Positions 1-10,162 of a DNA stretch of 64,000 nt are shown here, piece after piece (the stretch's first letter is position 1; each line of letters starts with the position of its first letter). Where the stretch lies: the NCBI RefSeq assembly GCF_002284575.1, contig NZ_NPKJ01000044.1, positions 499-64,498 on the forward strand. The letters are read 5' to 3'. Under the pieces are notes generated by a model. The model ran no database searches and was not told the origin of the DNA. It saw nothing but the letters and a program-made list of their open reading frames with translations. The position numbers and the translations under genes are program-made. The DNA comes from Mesorhizobium temperatum (lineage in GTDB: Bacteria > Pseudomonadota > Alphaproteobacteria > Rhizobiales > Rhizobiaceae).

Positions 1-53
1 TGTCGAAAAATCCAAATCTTCTCCTTACCAACAGGCCCGCCAATCGGGAGCTC

Positions 54-74
54 GGGCCGCGCAAGCGGCCCTTT
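54..74 (+). terminator. Terminator-like hairpin of an upstream gene
   Basis: A perfect 7-bp GC stem (54-60 pairs with 65-71) with a GCAA loop is followed by only three T residues. It probably ends a gene lying left of the window. The short T tract makes it a weak intrinsic terminator. The first 126 bases hold no ORF I can support. Confidence 0.4.
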
Positions 75-126
75 CATTTGGCGGAACTTGTACCTAAGTA
101 AAGCGCTGACTTGCTTGAAAAGTTGA

Positions 127-203
<77 letters not shown>

Positions 204-212
204 AATACACAA

Positions 213-240
213 AACGGCCCGCCTCGCGCGGGCCGTTTTT
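213..240 (+). terminator. Intrinsic terminator of tRNA-fMet
   Basis: A GC-rich stem (CGGCCCGC at 215-222 with GCGGGCCG at 228-235) is followed by five T residues. It begins about ten bases after the tRNA CCA end and is a textbook rho-independent terminator. Confidence 0.9.
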
Positions 241-454
241 GCGTTTGGGCCTGGCGACCGGTTTTGATCCTCGTCAGGGCCTGCAGAGGCAAAGCCGACA
301 CAGCGGGACAGAGAAAGTCAAATCCTCTCCCGGCAGCCAGTTTCGACATAAAACTCAAGCAATTTCTGGCGTCGGCGTCACACTGCACGCAGAGAAAGTA
401 TCCGTCCGGTGTGGGCCTCTGCAGACGCCGTTTTCCCGTGTTAGACTGCGTGGC

Positions 455-688
455 ATGGAGATGGACACCGACAAGATCGACAATGCCGTTCTGGGCCTGC
501 TTTGGCTGACGCTGCATGAAGAGAGGCGCGCCTGGAAGGGGTTGGATTGGGATGCCCTGGATCGCTTGCACCAGAAGGGGCTGATCGCCAATCCAGCAAA
601 CAAGGCGAAGTCGGTGATTCTGACAGATGAAGGCCTGCGACGTGCCGAGGAGCAGTTTCGCACCCTGTTCACGCGGCCGGCGCCATGA
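455..688 (+). CDS. DUF6429 family small protein
   Basis: A 77-residue protein matching, from memory, the short DUF6429 family of alphaproteobacteria. Characteristic blocks are DKIDNAVLGLLWLTLH, RRAWKGLDWDALDRLH and KGLI.NP..KAKSV.LTDEGL. The fold looks like a small winged-helix-type domain, but no function is established. The same frame is open further upstream, yet similarity begins only at the ATG at 455; a second ATG at 461 is possible. It stands alone between the tRNA-fMet terminator and the convergent ftsZ copy. Confidence 0.82.
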   Translation: MEMDTDKIDNAVLGLLWLTLHEERRAWKGLDWDALDRLHQKGLIANPANKAKSVILTDEGLRRAEEQFRTLFTRPAP

Positions 689-874
689 GCGCTGGGCTGA
701 CCTTCCAATCCGCGGCAAGAGCCGCGCAGATGAAAGCGATAACTTAACCCGCAGGCTCATCCCGCAACAATTGCGGTTGGCAAGCCGTCCGCCCGACCAC
801 CGTCTGGCGGCGGTCTCCAGAGCGGCGTACCTTCAGTCGAAACCTGCCGCCGGCGCCGCCCATGGGGGCCCGGT

Positions 875-1882
875 TCAGTTGATACGGTTTTCCGACCCCG
901 CCGTCAGCGGTATCTCAAGCCCCCGCCGCAATCCCGTCGCAACGACCGACACCCTGAATTTTCCTGCGAGCGCCTTGTCGAAAATGGCGCCGACAATGAT
1001 ATCGGCATCGGCGTCGACTTCCTCGCGTATGCGGGTGGCGGCTTCGTCGACCTCGAACAGCGTCATATCAGTGCCGCCCGATATCGAGACAAGGACGCCC
1101 TTGGCGCCCATCATCGACGCTTCGTCGAGAAGCGGGTTTGCGATCGCCGCTTCGGCCGCCTTCCTGGCGCGATCCTCCCCGGTGGCTTCACCGGTTCCCA
1201 TCATCGCACGACCCATGTCGCGCATCACCGACTTCACATCGGCAAAGTCGAGATTGATCAGCCCTTCCTTGACGATGAGATCGGTGATGCAGCCGACGCC
1301 GGCGTAGAGGACGCGGTCCGCCATGGCGAAAGCGTCCGCGAACGTCGTCCTGGCATCGGCGATCCTGAAGAGGTTCTGGTTCGGGATGACGATGACGGTA
1401 TCGGCGCTTTCGCGGAGCCGCTCGATGCCCTCATTGGCCGCATGCATTCGGCGGTTCCCTTCGAAGACGAACGGCTTGGTTACGACGGCCACGGTCAGTA
1501 TTCCCGCATTCCGCGCGGCCTGCGCTATGACCGGTGCCGCACCAGTTCCGGTTCCGCCCCCCATACCCGCGGTCACGAAACACATATGCGTTCCCGCGAG
1601 ATGATCCATGATTTCGTCGATCGATTCGACGGCCGCGGCATGGCCGACGTCGGGCAGGGAGCCTGCACCCAGGCCTTCCGTGACGTGCGCTCCCAATTGG
1701 ATCAGCCGCGTTGCCTTCGACATGGTGAGCGCCTGAGCATCGGTGTTGGCAACGATAAATTCGGTGCCTTGCAAGCCTTCGGCGATCATATTGTTGATGG
1801 CGTTGCCGCCACCGCCGCCAACTCCGATGACGGATATCTTGGGCCTCATCTCCGAGATTGCCGGCCTCGTTGCGGTGTTCAT
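875..1882 (-). CDS. ftsZ: Short FtsZ (second copy, tail-less cell division GTPase)
   Basis: A 335-residue FtsZ. It has the GTP-binding glycine loop ([13 protein letters not shown] near residue 20) and the tubulin signature GGGTGTG. The T7 region is present as NLDFADVK, and the C-terminal FtsZ domain ends at the last residues. The long linker and conserved C-terminal peptide that bind FtsA in the main FtsZ are absent. This matches the short second FtsZ known from rhizobia such as Sinorhizobium meliloti. The ATG at 1882 follows a GGGAGA ribosome binding site. No ftsQ, ftsA or mur genes adjoin it, so it lies outside the division cluster. Confidence 0.92.
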   Translation of the reverse strand: MNTATRPAISEMRPKISVIGVGGGGGNAINNMIAEGLQGTEFIVANTDAQALTMSKATRLIQLGAHVTEGLGAGSLPDVGHAAAVESIDEIMDHLAGTHMCFVTAGMGGGTGTGAAPVIAQAARNAGILTVAVVTKPFVFEGNRRMHAANEGIERLRESADTVIVIPNQNLFRIADARTTFADAFAMADRVLYAGVGCITDLIVKEGLINLDFADVKSVMRDMGRAMMGTGEATGEDRARKAAEAAIANPLLDEASMMGAKGVLVSISGGTDMTLFEVDEAATRIREEVDADADIIVGAIFDKALAGKFRVSVVATGLRRGLEIPLTAGSENRIN

Positions 1883-2145
1883 TTGCCGTCTCTCCCCTTG
1901 AATGCGCTAGCGCAGCGGTCGGTGGAAGGCTTGTTATCCGCACACTGCAAGATTTTGGACAGTGAGCGAATCAGGACAGCCCAGCGTAACCAAGGGAATC
2001 AGACCGTTGAACCGGCTGCAAGTGCAGTATGCAAACTCGCGCATGTTACGCGCCATTGGTTTGCCGTCGGTGCTTCAGTTAGCGCCCTAGCCGAAATTGT
2101 CTGATGTCAGCGCCTCCCGGTAAGGCCGAGACCGATCTTCCTGTT

Positions 2146-2931
2146 CTACTTCACGCCGATGCCGGCCGTCAGGCCGCCATCGATCCTGTAGTCCGCGCCG
2201 GTGCAGAACCCAGCCTTCGACGAACACAGAAAGGCGATGAGTTCCGCCACTTCCTCCGGCTCGCCGATGCGTCCGATGGGGTGGGCTTCGCCGAAGCGCC
2301 TGTAGGCGGCCTCGACATCGGCATCGGTGCCATTCTCGCCGCGCGCCGCCTTTTCCAGGATCGGGGTGCGGATCGAGCCCGGGCTTACGGAATTGACGCG
2401 AATGCCGGAGCGCGCGTAGTCAAGCGCCAGCGAGCGCGTCAGCGTGTGGATGGCGCCCTTGGTCGTAGCATAAGCGGCGACGTTCTGCTGGCAGGCGAAG
2501 CCCTGCACCGAAGCCACGTTGACGATGGCGCCGCTGCCCCGCCTGATCATTTCCGGGATGCCGAAATGCGCGGTCAGGTAGATCGAGCCGACATTGACGG
2601 ACATTGCCCGGTTCCAGGTGTCGAAATCGGTGCTAACAGCGGTTCCATATGGATGGACCGCCGCGGAATTGACGACGATATCGAGGCCGCCGAACCGCTC
2701 GACACCGGCCGCGACCGCGTCGCGAACCTGATCCGGCATGGAGACGTCGACGGCCATGACCAGCGCCCCGGCGCCGGAGCTGTCCAGTTCCGCTGTCATC
2801 GCCGCGTTGGCCGCGCGATCGATGCCGCAGGCGATGATCGCCGCGCCGCCCGCCGCAAGACGTCTGGCGGTCGCCAGGCCGATCCCGGTCGTCCCCGTCA
2901 CCAGAGCGATCTTGCCGTCGAAATCCTTCAT
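2146..2931 (-). CDS. SDR family oxidoreductase
   Basis: A 261-residue classical short-chain dehydrogenase. The NAD(P) loop TGTTGIG lies near the N-terminus, and the catalytic Ser (NVASVQG) and YxxxK (YATTK) motifs are present. A C-terminal ..TGADYRIDGGLT.G block ends the protein. The ATG at 2931 is chosen because AAAGGAG lies just upstream; the frame stays open to 2973. It diverges from uxuA with 76 bp between the start codons. The context suggests a sugar-acid reductase, possibly a non-orthologous replacement for the UxuB fructuronate reductase, but that is inference. Confidence 0.88.
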   Translation of the reverse strand: MKDFDGKIALVTGTTGIGLATARRLAAGGAAIIACGIDRAANAAMTAELDSSGAGALVMAVDVSMPDQVRDAVAAGVERFGGLDIVVNSAAVHPYGTAVSTDFDTWNRAMSVNVGSIYLTAHFGIPEMIRRGSGAIVNVASVQGFACQQNVAAYATTKGAIHTLTRSLALDYARSGIRVNSVSPGSIRTPILEKAARGENGTDADVEAAYRRFGEAHPIGRIGEPEEVAELIAFLCSSKAGFCTGADYRIDGGLTAGIGVK

Positions 2932-2958
2932 TGCGCAAACTCCTTTAATTTGACTTCC

Positions 2959-2974
2959 ATTGTGGCCCAACAAT
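2959..2974. promoter_or_regulatory. Candidate operator between SDR and uxuA
   Basis: A palindrome with 5-bp arms (ATTGT, six bases, ACAAT) lies between the divergent starts at 2931 and 3008. The shape suits a GntR-type regulator. It is short and could be chance. Confidence 0.35.
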
Positions 2975-3007
2975 ACGGTTCTATTTTATCGCAAAGGGAA
3001 AGCCTCG

Positions 3008-4192
3008 ATGGAACAGTGTTGGCGCTGGTATGGCCCGAACGACCCGGTGACGCTCGATCATGTCAAGCAGGCCGGAGCCACGGGCGTCGTATCCGCCCTG
3101 CATAATATCTACGACGGCCGCGCCTGGCCTTTGACGGACATCCTGGAGCGCAAGCGGATCATCGAGGCCGAAGGGCTGACCTGGTCTGTTGTGGAGAGCA
3201 TTCCCGTCCACAATTCGATCAAGATCGGCTCGGCGGAAAGGCAGCGTTACGTGGGTTGGTACCAAGATACCATCCGCGCGCTGGCGAAGGCCGGCATAAA
3301 AACCATCTGCTACAATTTCATGCCGGTGGTCGACTGGACCCGCACCGACCTTGCCTATCGGCTTCCGACGACGGGCTACGCCCTGCGTTTCGATGCGATC
3401 GATTTTGCCGCATACGACATTTTCGTCCTGAAGCGCAGGAATGCCGAATTCAGCTATAGCGCGTCACGTATCGCCGAAGCGGAATCGCGACTGAAGGTAC
3501 TGAGCGACGAGCAGATCGACAGGATTGAGCGCAATCTCATTGCCGGCCTGCCGGCGACCGAGCGCAGCTACGTCAGGGATAGTTTTCGCGAGGCATTGGC
3601 GGAATATGACTCGATCGGGCCGAAGGAGTTGCGCGACAATCTTGCCTGGTTTTTGCGCGAGATCATTCCGGTGGCCGAGCAGGAGGGAGTGCGCATGTGC
3701 ATCCATCCCGACGACCCGCCATTCTCGCTCTATGGCTTGCCGCGGATCGTTTCGACCGCCGAGGACGCGCGTTTCATCCTCAACGCCGTCGACAGCCCGG
3801 CGAACGGCCTGACATTCTGCACCGGCTCCTACGGTACGCGCGCCGACAACGACATTGTCGGCATGGTCAAGGAATTCGCCGACCGGATCCATTTCGTCCA
3901 TCTGCGCAATGTAACCATCGAGGATGACGGCTCCTTCTATGAAGCCGAGCATCTGGAGGGCGGCACCGACATGGCGCATGTCATCCTCGCTTTGATGCGG
4001 GAAGAGACGCGCCGTCGCAAGCAAGGCCGTGCCGACTGGCGGATTCCCATGCGTCCCGACCATGGCCATCTGCTCGCCGACGACATCGGCAAGACCAGGA
4101 TCAACCCCGGCTACTCGTTGATCGGCCGCCTGAAAGGCCTCGCCGAACTGCGTGGCATCATGCGCGCTGTGGAACGTTTTGACCTGGCCTGA
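3008..4192 (+). CDS. uxuA: Mannonate dehydratase
   Basis: A 394-residue UxuA, which dehydrates D-mannonate to 2-keto-3-deoxygluconate in glucuronate catabolism. It opens with [14 protein letters not shown] and carries the family blocks [30 protein letters not shown] and RPDHGH, nearly collinear with E. coli UxuA. The ATG at 3008 follows an AAAGGGA site; the frame extends upstream to 2960 without family similarity. The gene is divergent from the SDR and convergent with the epimerase at 4209-5102. UxuB, UxaC and KDG kinase or aldolase are not adjacent. Confidence 0.95.
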   Translation: MEQCWRWYGPNDPVTLDHVKQAGATGVVSALHNIYDGRAWPLTDILERKRIIEAEGLTWSVVESIPVHNSIKIGSAERQRYVGWYQDTIRALAKAGIKTICYNFMPVVDWTRTDLAYRLPTTGYALRFDAIDFAAYDIFVLKRRNAEFSYSASRIAEAESRLKVLSDEQIDRIERNLIAGLPATERSYVRDSFREALAEYDSIGPKELRDNLAWFLREIIPVAEQEGVRMCIHPDDPPFSLYGLPRIVSTAEDARFILNAVDSPANGLTFCTGSYGTRADNDIVGMVKEFADRIHFVHLRNVTIEDDGSFYEAEHLEGGTDMAHVILALMREETRRRKQGRADWRIPMRPDHGHLLADDIGKTRINPGYSLIGRLKGLAELRGIMRAVERFDLA

Positions 4193-4208
4193 GGATCGCA
4201 AACAGGTG

Positions 4209-5102
4209 CTAAAGCTGATGGCTTGATGAAACAAGCTCGGCCTTGCGCCGTGCCGTCTCCAACCCGATGGCGATGAAGCGGCGCGCATGCCGGGCCAGTT
4301 CCATATTGTCGGTCCACAGATTGCGCCAGATGGCGGTTTTCTTCGACAGGTTCTCGTCAACGATCTCCGACGAGAAGGATTCGAAACTGAGGTCGTCGCT
4401 ATAGCCGATTGCGGTCAGCGCATCGAAGGTCGCGGCGAAGTCGATGTTGCCGGTGCCGAGGAAGCCGCGATGGCTCTCGCCGATATGGACATAGCCGATC
4501 TTGTCAGCGGCGTGGCGGATGGCCAGCCCGATATCGGCCTCCTCGATGTTCATGTGGAAAGTGTCGAGATGCAGGAAGATGTTGTCGGAACCGATGTCCT
4601 CGATGAAGGCCAGCCCTTGCGCGGCGGTGTTGAGCAGATTGCTCTCGAAGCGGTTGACGATCTCGAGGTTGAGCGTAACGCCGGCGGCCTTGGCGGTCTC
4701 CGCGACCTTGGCAAGCGTTCCGGCGCTGCGGTTCCATTGATCGCGCGTCGGCGCCTGCGCCTGCAATCCATGGCTGGTGCTGAGGATGCCGGCGACCTTC
4801 TGGCCGCCGAGATCGCGGGTGAGCGCGATCGTGCGTTTCAGGATTTCGACGCCATGCGCGGCAATCGCCTTGTCGGCGCTTGAAATGTCGCCGTCGGCCG
4901 GTAGTCCGATGCTGATCGCCACGCCGAGATCGAGCTCGGCGATGCGCTTGGCCAGTCTGCCAATGTCGACATTGGCAGGGTCGAGATAGGAGAATTCGAT
5001 CAGGTCGAAGCCGGCCTCTTTGGTGTTGGCCAGCGTCCGCTCGAGGTCGCCTTGCGCCGAGCTCGCCGACCAGACGAAAGAATGGATTCCAATGCGCGAC
5101 AT
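4209..5102 (-). CDS. Xylose-isomerase-like TIM-barrel sugar epimerase
   Basis: A 297-residue protein of the AP-endonuclease-2/xylose-isomerase-like superfamily, which includes D-tagatose/D-psicose 3-epimerases. Expected metal-ligand neighbourhoods are visible: LEIVNRFE (Glu), HLDTFHMNIEE (Asp/His), HIGESHRG (His) and LSFESF (Glu). The ATG at 5102 follows CAGGAGA. It is the last gene of the minus-strand transporter operon, separated from the binding protein by a repeat. It probably epimerises a ketose imported by that system; the substrate is unknown. Confidence 0.85.
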   Translation of the reverse strand: MSRIGIHSFVWSASSAQGDLERTLANTKEAGFDLIEFSYLDPANVDIGRLAKRIAELDLGVAISIGLPADGDISSADKAIAAHGVEILKRTIALTRDLGGQKVAGILSTSHGLQAQAPTRDQWNRSAGTLAKVAETAKAAGVTLNLEIVNRFESNLLNTAAQGLAFIEDIGSDNIFLHLDTFHMNIEEADIGLAIRHAADKIGYVHIGESHRGFLGTGNIDFAATFDALTAIGYSDDLSFESFSSEIVDENLSKKTAIWRNLWTDNMELARHARRFIAIGLETARRKAELVSSSHQL

Positions 5103-5122
5103 GATCGTCTCCTGCTGCTCGA

Positions 5123-5171
5123 GAGCATCGGACCCAAAGTGGGAACCGGTTCTGGGAAAAATCCGATGCTC
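5123..5171. repeat. Dispersed rhizobial palindromic repeat (49 bp)
   Basis: GAGCATCGGA at the left end pairs with TCCGATGCTC at the right end, and the interior is partly self-complementary (GGGAACCGGTTC). Elements with this sequence pattern are scattered through Mesorhizobium genomes. Here it sits between the binding-protein gene and the epimerase gene and may form an mRNA hairpin between them. Confidence 0.75.
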
Positions 5172-5229
5172 AAACAAAAAATTCGTGCGGCCGGTCGTCC
5201 CGGCCGCACCAGCCCTGGGAGGCTCTAAG

Positions 5230-6168
5230 CTAGCGGGCCGCGGTCCAGCCCTTGTAGTCCTTCAGGTTCTCGGCCGTGATCAGCTGCGGGTCGAGCAGCA
5301 CCGTCGCCTCGGCCGGCTTTTTGCCGGCAAGCACTTCAGCCGCCATCTGCAGCGACTGGCCAGCCATGACGTAAGGATCCTGCGAGGCCGAGGCCTTGAT
5401 CATCGACGTGCCGGAAGAGAGTTCCTTCTCGATATCGGGCGCGCCGTCGACCGCGGTGAAGATGAACTCAGAGCGGTTGAGCTGCTTGGCCGCAAGCTGG
5501 GCGCCGATCGCCGTCGGATCGTTGATCGCGAACACCGCATCGATCTTGTCGAAACGGGTCAGCAGCGACTGGAACACCTTCAGCCCGCCGTCGCGCGAGC
5601 CTTCGGCATTCTGGTCGTCGGAGAGGATCTTGATATCCGGGTGTTTCGCGAGCACGTCCTTGCAGCCCTTCACCCGCTCCAGGATCGACGACGATGCCGG
5701 ACCGTTCAGGATGACATAGTCACCCTTGCCGCCGGTATGGTCGACGAGGTACTGGCAGGCCGCTTCACCGGCCTTGACATTGTTGGTCATCACGGTGACG
5801 TCGGCGCCCGGCGCCGAGACGTCGAACGCGGCAACAACGATGCCCGCCGCTTGCGCCTTCTTAACCGCTGGTGCGATGGCCTTAGCATCGACGGCGTTGA
5901 GCATGATCACGTCGACGCCGGCCGCGATGAACGAGTCGACCTGCGAGACCTGCTTGTTGAGGTCGTAGTCGGCCGACACCGACGTCACCTCGACATTCGG
6001 GTTGATTTTCCTGGCCGCGTCCTCGATGCCCTTGATGGTGGCGACGAAGAACGGGTTGCCGAGCAAGCCGACCGATATGCCGACCTTGTTCAGATCCTTG
6101 GCCGAAGCCGGTGCGATGGCGACGGCCGCGAGGGCAACGCCGCAGAGCAGTTTAGCGATGGTCTTCAT
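5230..6168 (-). CDS. Sugar ABC transporter substrate-binding protein (RbsB type)
   Basis: A 312-residue periplasmic binding protein of the ribose-type (CUT2) family. It has a clear signal peptide (about 23 residues, ending APASA) and then KVGISVGLLGNPFFVATIKG, a typical first strand of the type I fold. Further blocks are AVFAINDPTAIGA and FTAVDGAPDI. AGGAGG precedes the ATG at 6168. It follows its permease and ATPase in one operon under a DeoR regulator, so the ligand is probably a pentose, deoxysugar or polyol. Confidence 0.93.
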   Translation of the reverse strand: MKTIAKLLCGVALAAVAIAPASAKDLNKVGISVGLLGNPFFVATIKGIEDAARKINPNVEVTSVSADYDLNKQVSQVDSFIAAGVDVIMLNAVDAKAIAPAVKKAQAAGIVVAAFDVSAPGADVTVMTNNVKAGEAACQYLVDHTGGKGDYVILNGPASSSILERVKGCKDVLAKHPDIKILSDDQNAEGSRDGGLKVFQSLLTRFDKIDAVFAINDPTAIGAQLAAKQLNRSEFIFTAVDGAPDIEKELSSGTSMIKASASQDPYVMAGQSLQMAAEVLAGKKPAEATVLLDPQLITAENLKDYKGWTAAR

Positions 6169-6246
6169 TGTTTTCCTCCTGATGCCCCGCGCCTCTCACG
6201 GTGCGTTACATGAAACCGGGTCGTTGACGCCGGCGACAAAGGTCAA

Positions 6247-7245
6247 TCACGTTCTTGCTCCTGCCTGGAGCCTGTAGCGGTCGAGGGCGACCGCCACGAT
6301 GATGACCAATCCCTTGATGATGTACTGCCAGATGTCCGAAACACCGGCCAGGATGAGCCCGTTGGAGAGCACTGCTATGATCAGGCCACCGATCAGCGTG
6401 CCCCAGATCGAGCCGACGCCGCCGACGAAGCTGGTGCCGCCGAGAATGACCGCGGCGATGGCGTCGAGTTCGTAGGACTGCCCAAGCTGCAACCCATTGG
6501 CAGCGTAGAGCCGGGCCGCCGACATGGCGCCGCCAAGGCCCGCCAGAAGGCCGGAAACGCCATAGACGAAGAGCAGCACCAGCGGCACCTTGATGCCGGT
6601 GAGGCGGGCGGCCTCGGCATTGCCGCCGACGGCATAGATCCAGGTGCCGAGCACGGTGCGCTTGAGCACCAGCCAGGACAGCACCACGACCGACAGAGCG
6701 ATGATGACCAGCCAGGGGATGCCGAATAGCGAACCGTTGCCGATGAAGTCGAACGGCAGGTCCGAGTTGAACACTGTGGTGTCCTGGCCGAGCAGGCGGG
6801 CGACGCCGCGCACGGCGGTCAGCGAACCCAGCGTAACGATAAAGGGCGGCAGCTTGATATAGGCGACGAGCAGCCCGTTGATGACGCCGAAGCCGAGGCC
6901 GACCAGAATGGCCGCCGGCACGCCGAGCATACCCCACTCCGGCACCAGCGACACCATCACCGCCACCATCGCCGATGCGGCAAGAATGGAGCCGACGGAC
7001 AGGTCGATGCCGCCGGTCAGGATGACGAAGGTCATGCCGGCCGCAAGCACGATGTTGATCGACGACTGCTGCGTGACGATCAACAGGTTGGTCTCGGTGA
7101 GGAAGCGCGGGTTCATGATCTGGAAGCCGGCCGCCAAAAGGATCAGGACCGGCAGCATGCCAAGGGCGGCGAAGGCGGTGCGCAGCCGCCGGCTCCTGCC
7201 GACAGCCTGGTCGCCCGCGCTCATCTCGGTTGCCTTGTCGGTCAT
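6247..7245 (-). CDS. Sugar ABC transporter permease (RbsC type)
   Basis: A 332-residue inner-membrane permease with about ten hydrophobic segments. It contains the CUT2 signature [10 protein letters not shown] and the block [19 protein letters not shown]. Its ATG at 7245 overlaps the ATPase stop codon by four bases (ATGA), so the two are translationally coupled. It works with the ATPase at 7242-8786 and the binding protein at 5230-6168. Confidence 0.94.
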   Translation of the reverse strand: MTDKATEMSAGDQAVGRSRRLRTAFAALGMLPVLILLAAGFQIMNPRFLTETNLLIVTQQSSINIVLAAGMTFVILTGGIDLSVGSILAASAMVAVMVSLVPEWGMLGVPAAILVGLGFGVINGLLVAYIKLPPFIVTLGSLTAVRGVARLLGQDTTVFNSDLPFDFIGNGSLFGIPWLVIIALSVVVLSWLVLKRTVLGTWIYAVGGNAEAARLTGIKVPLVLLFVYGVSGLLAGLGGAMSAARLYAANGLQLGQSYELDAIAAVILGGTSFVGGVGSIWGTLIGGLIIAVLSNGLILAGVSDIWQYIIKGLVIIVAVALDRYRLQAGART

Positions 7246-8786
7246 CCCTTGGCCGCTCCCGTTGCAAGTTCCATGATTGCCTCCTGACTGAGCGGCTGGC
7301 CTGCGGATGCCGTCACCTCGCCAGCGATAGTGCCGTCGCGCATCACCAGCACGCGGTCGGCGACGCCGATCACCTCCGGCAGTTCGCTGGAGATCATCAG
7401 GATGGCGATGCCCTTCTTGGCGAGATCGTCGATCAGCCGGTAGATTTCCGACTTCGCCCCGACATCGACGCCGCGTGTCGGCTCGTCGAGGATGAGAACC
7501 CTCGGCTCGGTTTCGAGCAGGCGGGCGAGCAGCACCTTCTGCTGGTTGCCGCCCGACAGCGAGCCGGCGTTGGCCTGCACCGACCTGGTGCGGATGGAGA
7601 GGTCGGAAACGGCCTTGGCGGCGCGCCTTTCGGCCGTGGCGAAGTCGCGCAAGCCGCCGGCCCGCGCGTCCCTTGCGAGCACGCCCATGCTGATATTGTC
7701 GGAAATCGACATGTCGAGGAACAGGCCGAGTTCCTTGCGATCCTCGGTGAGATAGGCGATGCCGGCGTCCAGCGCCTCGCGCGGCGAGCCGATGGCTATT
7801 GGCTTGCCGTCGAGTTCCAGCGTGCCTGATGTGTGCCTGTCGGCGCCGAAGATCAGCCGTGCGAGCTCGGTGCGGCCCGAGCCGACCAGGCCCGCCAGCG
7901 CCAGCACTTCGCCCTTGTGCAGGTCGAAGGAACAGTCCTTCAATAGATTGCCGTCCGACATGCCCTGCACCGACAGCGCGATCGCGCGCGTGCTGTCCGG
8001 CGGGCGGTGATCCTTCTTGTAGAAGGCGGACAGGTCACGGCCGACCATCATCGAAACGAGGCGCGAGGCATTCAGGTCGGCGCATTCGAGCGTGCCGACA
8101 TAGCCGCTGTCACGCAGCACGCTCACGCGATCGGCAAGCTGGTAGACCTCTTCCATGCGGTGGCTGATATAGATGATGGCGATGCCTTGCGACTTCAGCG
8201 TCGCAATGACCTCGAACAGCCTGTCCGTCTCGCGCGAGGTCAGCGAGGTGGTCGGCTCATCCATGACGATGATGCGCGCGCTGGTCGACAGCGCGCGGGC
8301 GATTTCGACCATCTGGCGTTCGCCAAGCGACAGGCTGGAGACCGTGGCGCGCGCCGAGAAGGAAACGCCGAGCCGCGCGATGATTTCCTTGGCGCGCCGA
8401 TTGCACTGTTCGCGGTCGACGATGCCGAACTGTCTCGGCTCGTTGCCCAGGAAGATGTTCTGCGCGACCGTCAGATTGGGCGCCAGCGACAGCTCCTGAT
8501 AAATGACGGCAATGCCGTTGGCGCGCGCCTTGATCGGGTCGCCGGTCGCGACGGGTGCGCCGTCGATCAGGATATCGCCGCCTGGATCCGGCCGATAGGC
8601 GCCGGACAGCACCTTCATCAGCGTGGACTTGCCGGCGCCGTTTTCGCCCATCAGCGCGTGCAGTTCGCCGGCGTGGACGGTCAGCGACACATCCTGCAAA
8701 GCGCGGATCGGGCCGAACGTCTTCGAGATGTGCCGCATCTCCAGCACCGGCTGGCGCACTGTTTCGATTTGGGCAGCGGCGGTCAT
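7242..8786 (-). CDS. Sugar ABC transporter ATP-binding protein (RbsA type, two domains)
   Basis: A 514-residue ATPase with two fused nucleotide-binding domains. Domain 1 has Walker [10 protein letters not shown], signature LSLGERQ and Walker B IIVMDEPT. Domain 2 has the degenerate Walker [12 protein letters not shown], signature LSGGNQQK and Walker [10 protein letters not shown]. The second site is therefore probably non-catalytic, as usual in CUT2 systems. The ATG at 8786 overlaps the kinase stop by four bases; upstream residues in the frame look like out-of-frame coding sequence. Confidence 0.94.
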   Translation of the reverse strand: MTAAAQIETVRQPVLEMRHISKTFGPIRALQDVSLTVHAGELHALMGENGAGKSTLMKVLSGAYRPDPGGDILIDGAPVATGDPIKARANGIAVIYQELSLAPNLTVAQNIFLGNEPRQFGIVDREQCNRRAKEIIARLGVSFSARATVSSLSLGERQMVEIARALSTSARIIVMDEPTTSLTSRETDRLFEVIATLKSQGIAIIYISHRMEEVYQLADRVSVLRDSGYVGTLECADLNASRLVSMMVGRDLSAFYKKDHRPPDSTRAIALSVQGMSDGNLLKDCSFDLHKGEVLALAGLVGSGRTELARLIFGADRHTSGTLELDGKPIAIGSPREALDAGIAYLTEDRKELGLFLDMSISDNISMGVLARDARAGGLRDFATAERRAAKAVSDLSIRTRSVQANAGSLSGGNQQKVLLARLLETEPRVLILDEPTRGVDVGAKSEIYRLIDDLAKKGIAILMISSELPEVIGVADRVLVMRDGTIAGEVTASAGQPLSQEAIMELATGAAKG

Positions 8787-10162
8787 CGGGCGTCTCCCGC
8801 TGCTGCAGCAACGATGCCGCGGTCGGCGGCGAGGCCGCGCCAGCTGTCGCGATAGAAGGCAAGCCCGGCGAAGCTTGAAGCGCGAACAGGCTCCGGCGCC
8901 TCGGCGGCAAATTCGCGTCCAACACTCTCGAAGGCAAGAGCCGCCGCTCCGGTGGCGCTGCCCTCCAGAGTGGCGCCCTGCATAAAGGCCTGGCCGGGAC
9001 GCAGTTGCGCCAGCAGGGCGGCGAGCAGGCCGCCACTGTTCAGCCCGCCATCGACGATTACGGTGTTGTTCGAATGGATCAGGTCGAGACACAGATCGAC
9101 CATCAGCGCGACATAGAGCAGCGCCACGGCCGCGCGCTCCTCCGCGTTGGGTGTGCGCCCGACCAGTTCGCCAGGATGGCCAGGCATCGGCCCGCCCGGC
9201 GCGAAGCTGGGCAGCGCCATGATGCCGGCGTTGATTACCTGCTGTAGCGTGGAGCGGGCGATGATGCCCTGCCAGCCGGCGCTGATCGTCGCGAATTCAC
9301 GGCCGCCCATGAAGCGGATGGTCGGCACCGGACCGCCGTCGACATCGACATTGACGAGCATGTCGCGGTCGCGATCGAGCGCGTCGAGCGGGCAGTCCGG
9401 ATTGAGCACGACGACCCAGGTGCCGGTCGAGACGACAGTGACCGGCCCAAGCTCCTGGCGGCGATAGGCATGGAGCGCCGCATTGCTGTCATGGACACCG
9501 TTGTGGATGGCGATCGGCCGCGCCGCCTCGCCGAAGCGCTGCTCGCCGATGACCGCGCCGGCACGCTCGAAGGCGGGCATCTGGCCGCGCCAGCCCTCGG
9601 CGTCAACCAGCGAGGAGAAATCGCGCTTGCGCGGCGCCCACAGATGCGAGTGGCAGCCGAGATAGGACACCTCCGACACCGCCCGGCCACCAAAGCGCCA
9701 GCTCCAGTACTGGGGATAACCGAGGATCGATTTGGCGGCGGCGAACGCGCTTGGTTGCACCGTCTTCAGCCACAGCATGTGGCGACCATAGTTGAAGCCG
9801 AGCGGCAGATGCGGCGAGAAGGTCTCGGCAAAATCCGGAATGCGGCGATCGATCTGCGCGGCAATCTCGGCCGGCGGCTCCTGCTCGTAATCGAGGATCG
9901 GATGCGTCAGCGCTGCATCGTCAATCAAGGCAAAGGTGCAGCCATGGCCCGAAACCATCAGCCCCTCTATGCCATTGATATCGACCGCCTCGCCGACGGC
10001 GCGAGCCGCCCAATCATGAAGCGCTGCCTCATCGAGCACGCTGAAGCCGCCTTTGCGCGTCCATTTCGGCTGGGTCCGGCGCTCGTCGAGGATCTGCCCG
10101 TCCTGATCGAAGACGAACAGCTTCGAGTTGGTCTTGCCGAAGTCGAGGACGGCCACTTTCAC
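8783..10162 (-). CDS. FGGY-family carbohydrate kinase (rhamnulokinase/fuculokinase-like)
   Basis: A 459-residue sugar kinase. The N-terminal phosphate loop is [12 protein letters not shown], and the second domain has [12 protein letters not shown] and [10 protein letters not shown]. Blocks such as LDYEQEPP and [10 protein letters not shown] resemble the alphaproteobacterial RhaK/fuculokinase branch. The start is GTG at 10162, overlapping the DeoR stop (GTGA). Position between regulator and transporter implies phosphorylation of the imported sugar or its ketose. The exact substrate is uncertain. Confidence 0.87.
   Translation of the reverse strand: MKVAVLDFGKTNSKLFVFDQDGQILDERRTQPKWTRKGGFSVLDEAALHDWAARAVGEAVDINGIEGLMVSGHGCTFALIDDAALTHPILDYEQEPPAEIAAQIDRRIPDFAETFSPHLPLGFNYGRHMLWLKTVQPSAFAAAKSILGYPQYWSWRFGGRAVSEVSYLGCHSHLWAPRKRDFSSLVDAEGWRGQMPAFERAGAVIGEQRFGEAARPIAIHNGVHDSNAALHAYRRQELGPVTVVSTGTWVVVLNPDCPLDALDRDRDMLVNVDVDGGPVPTIRFMGGREFATISAGWQGIIARSTLQQVINAGIMALPSFAPGGPMPGHPGELVGRTPNAEERAAVALLYVALMVDLCLDLIHSNNTVIVDGGLNSGGLLAALLAQLRPGQAFMQGATLEGSATGAAALAFESVGREFAAEAPEPVRASSFAGLAFYRDSWRGLAADRGIVAAAAGDAR

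Noticed and set aside
2104..3105. 333-residue plus-strand open frame opposite the SDR gene
   Set aside because: It is antisense to a clear SDR with a good ribosome binding site. Its composition is Arg/Ala/Asp-rich without any family block, typical of a shadow frame in GC-rich DNA.
5020..6213. 397-residue plus-strand open frame opposite the binding-protein gene
   Set aside because: Antisense shadow of a recognised periplasmic binding protein; no start signal and no motifs.
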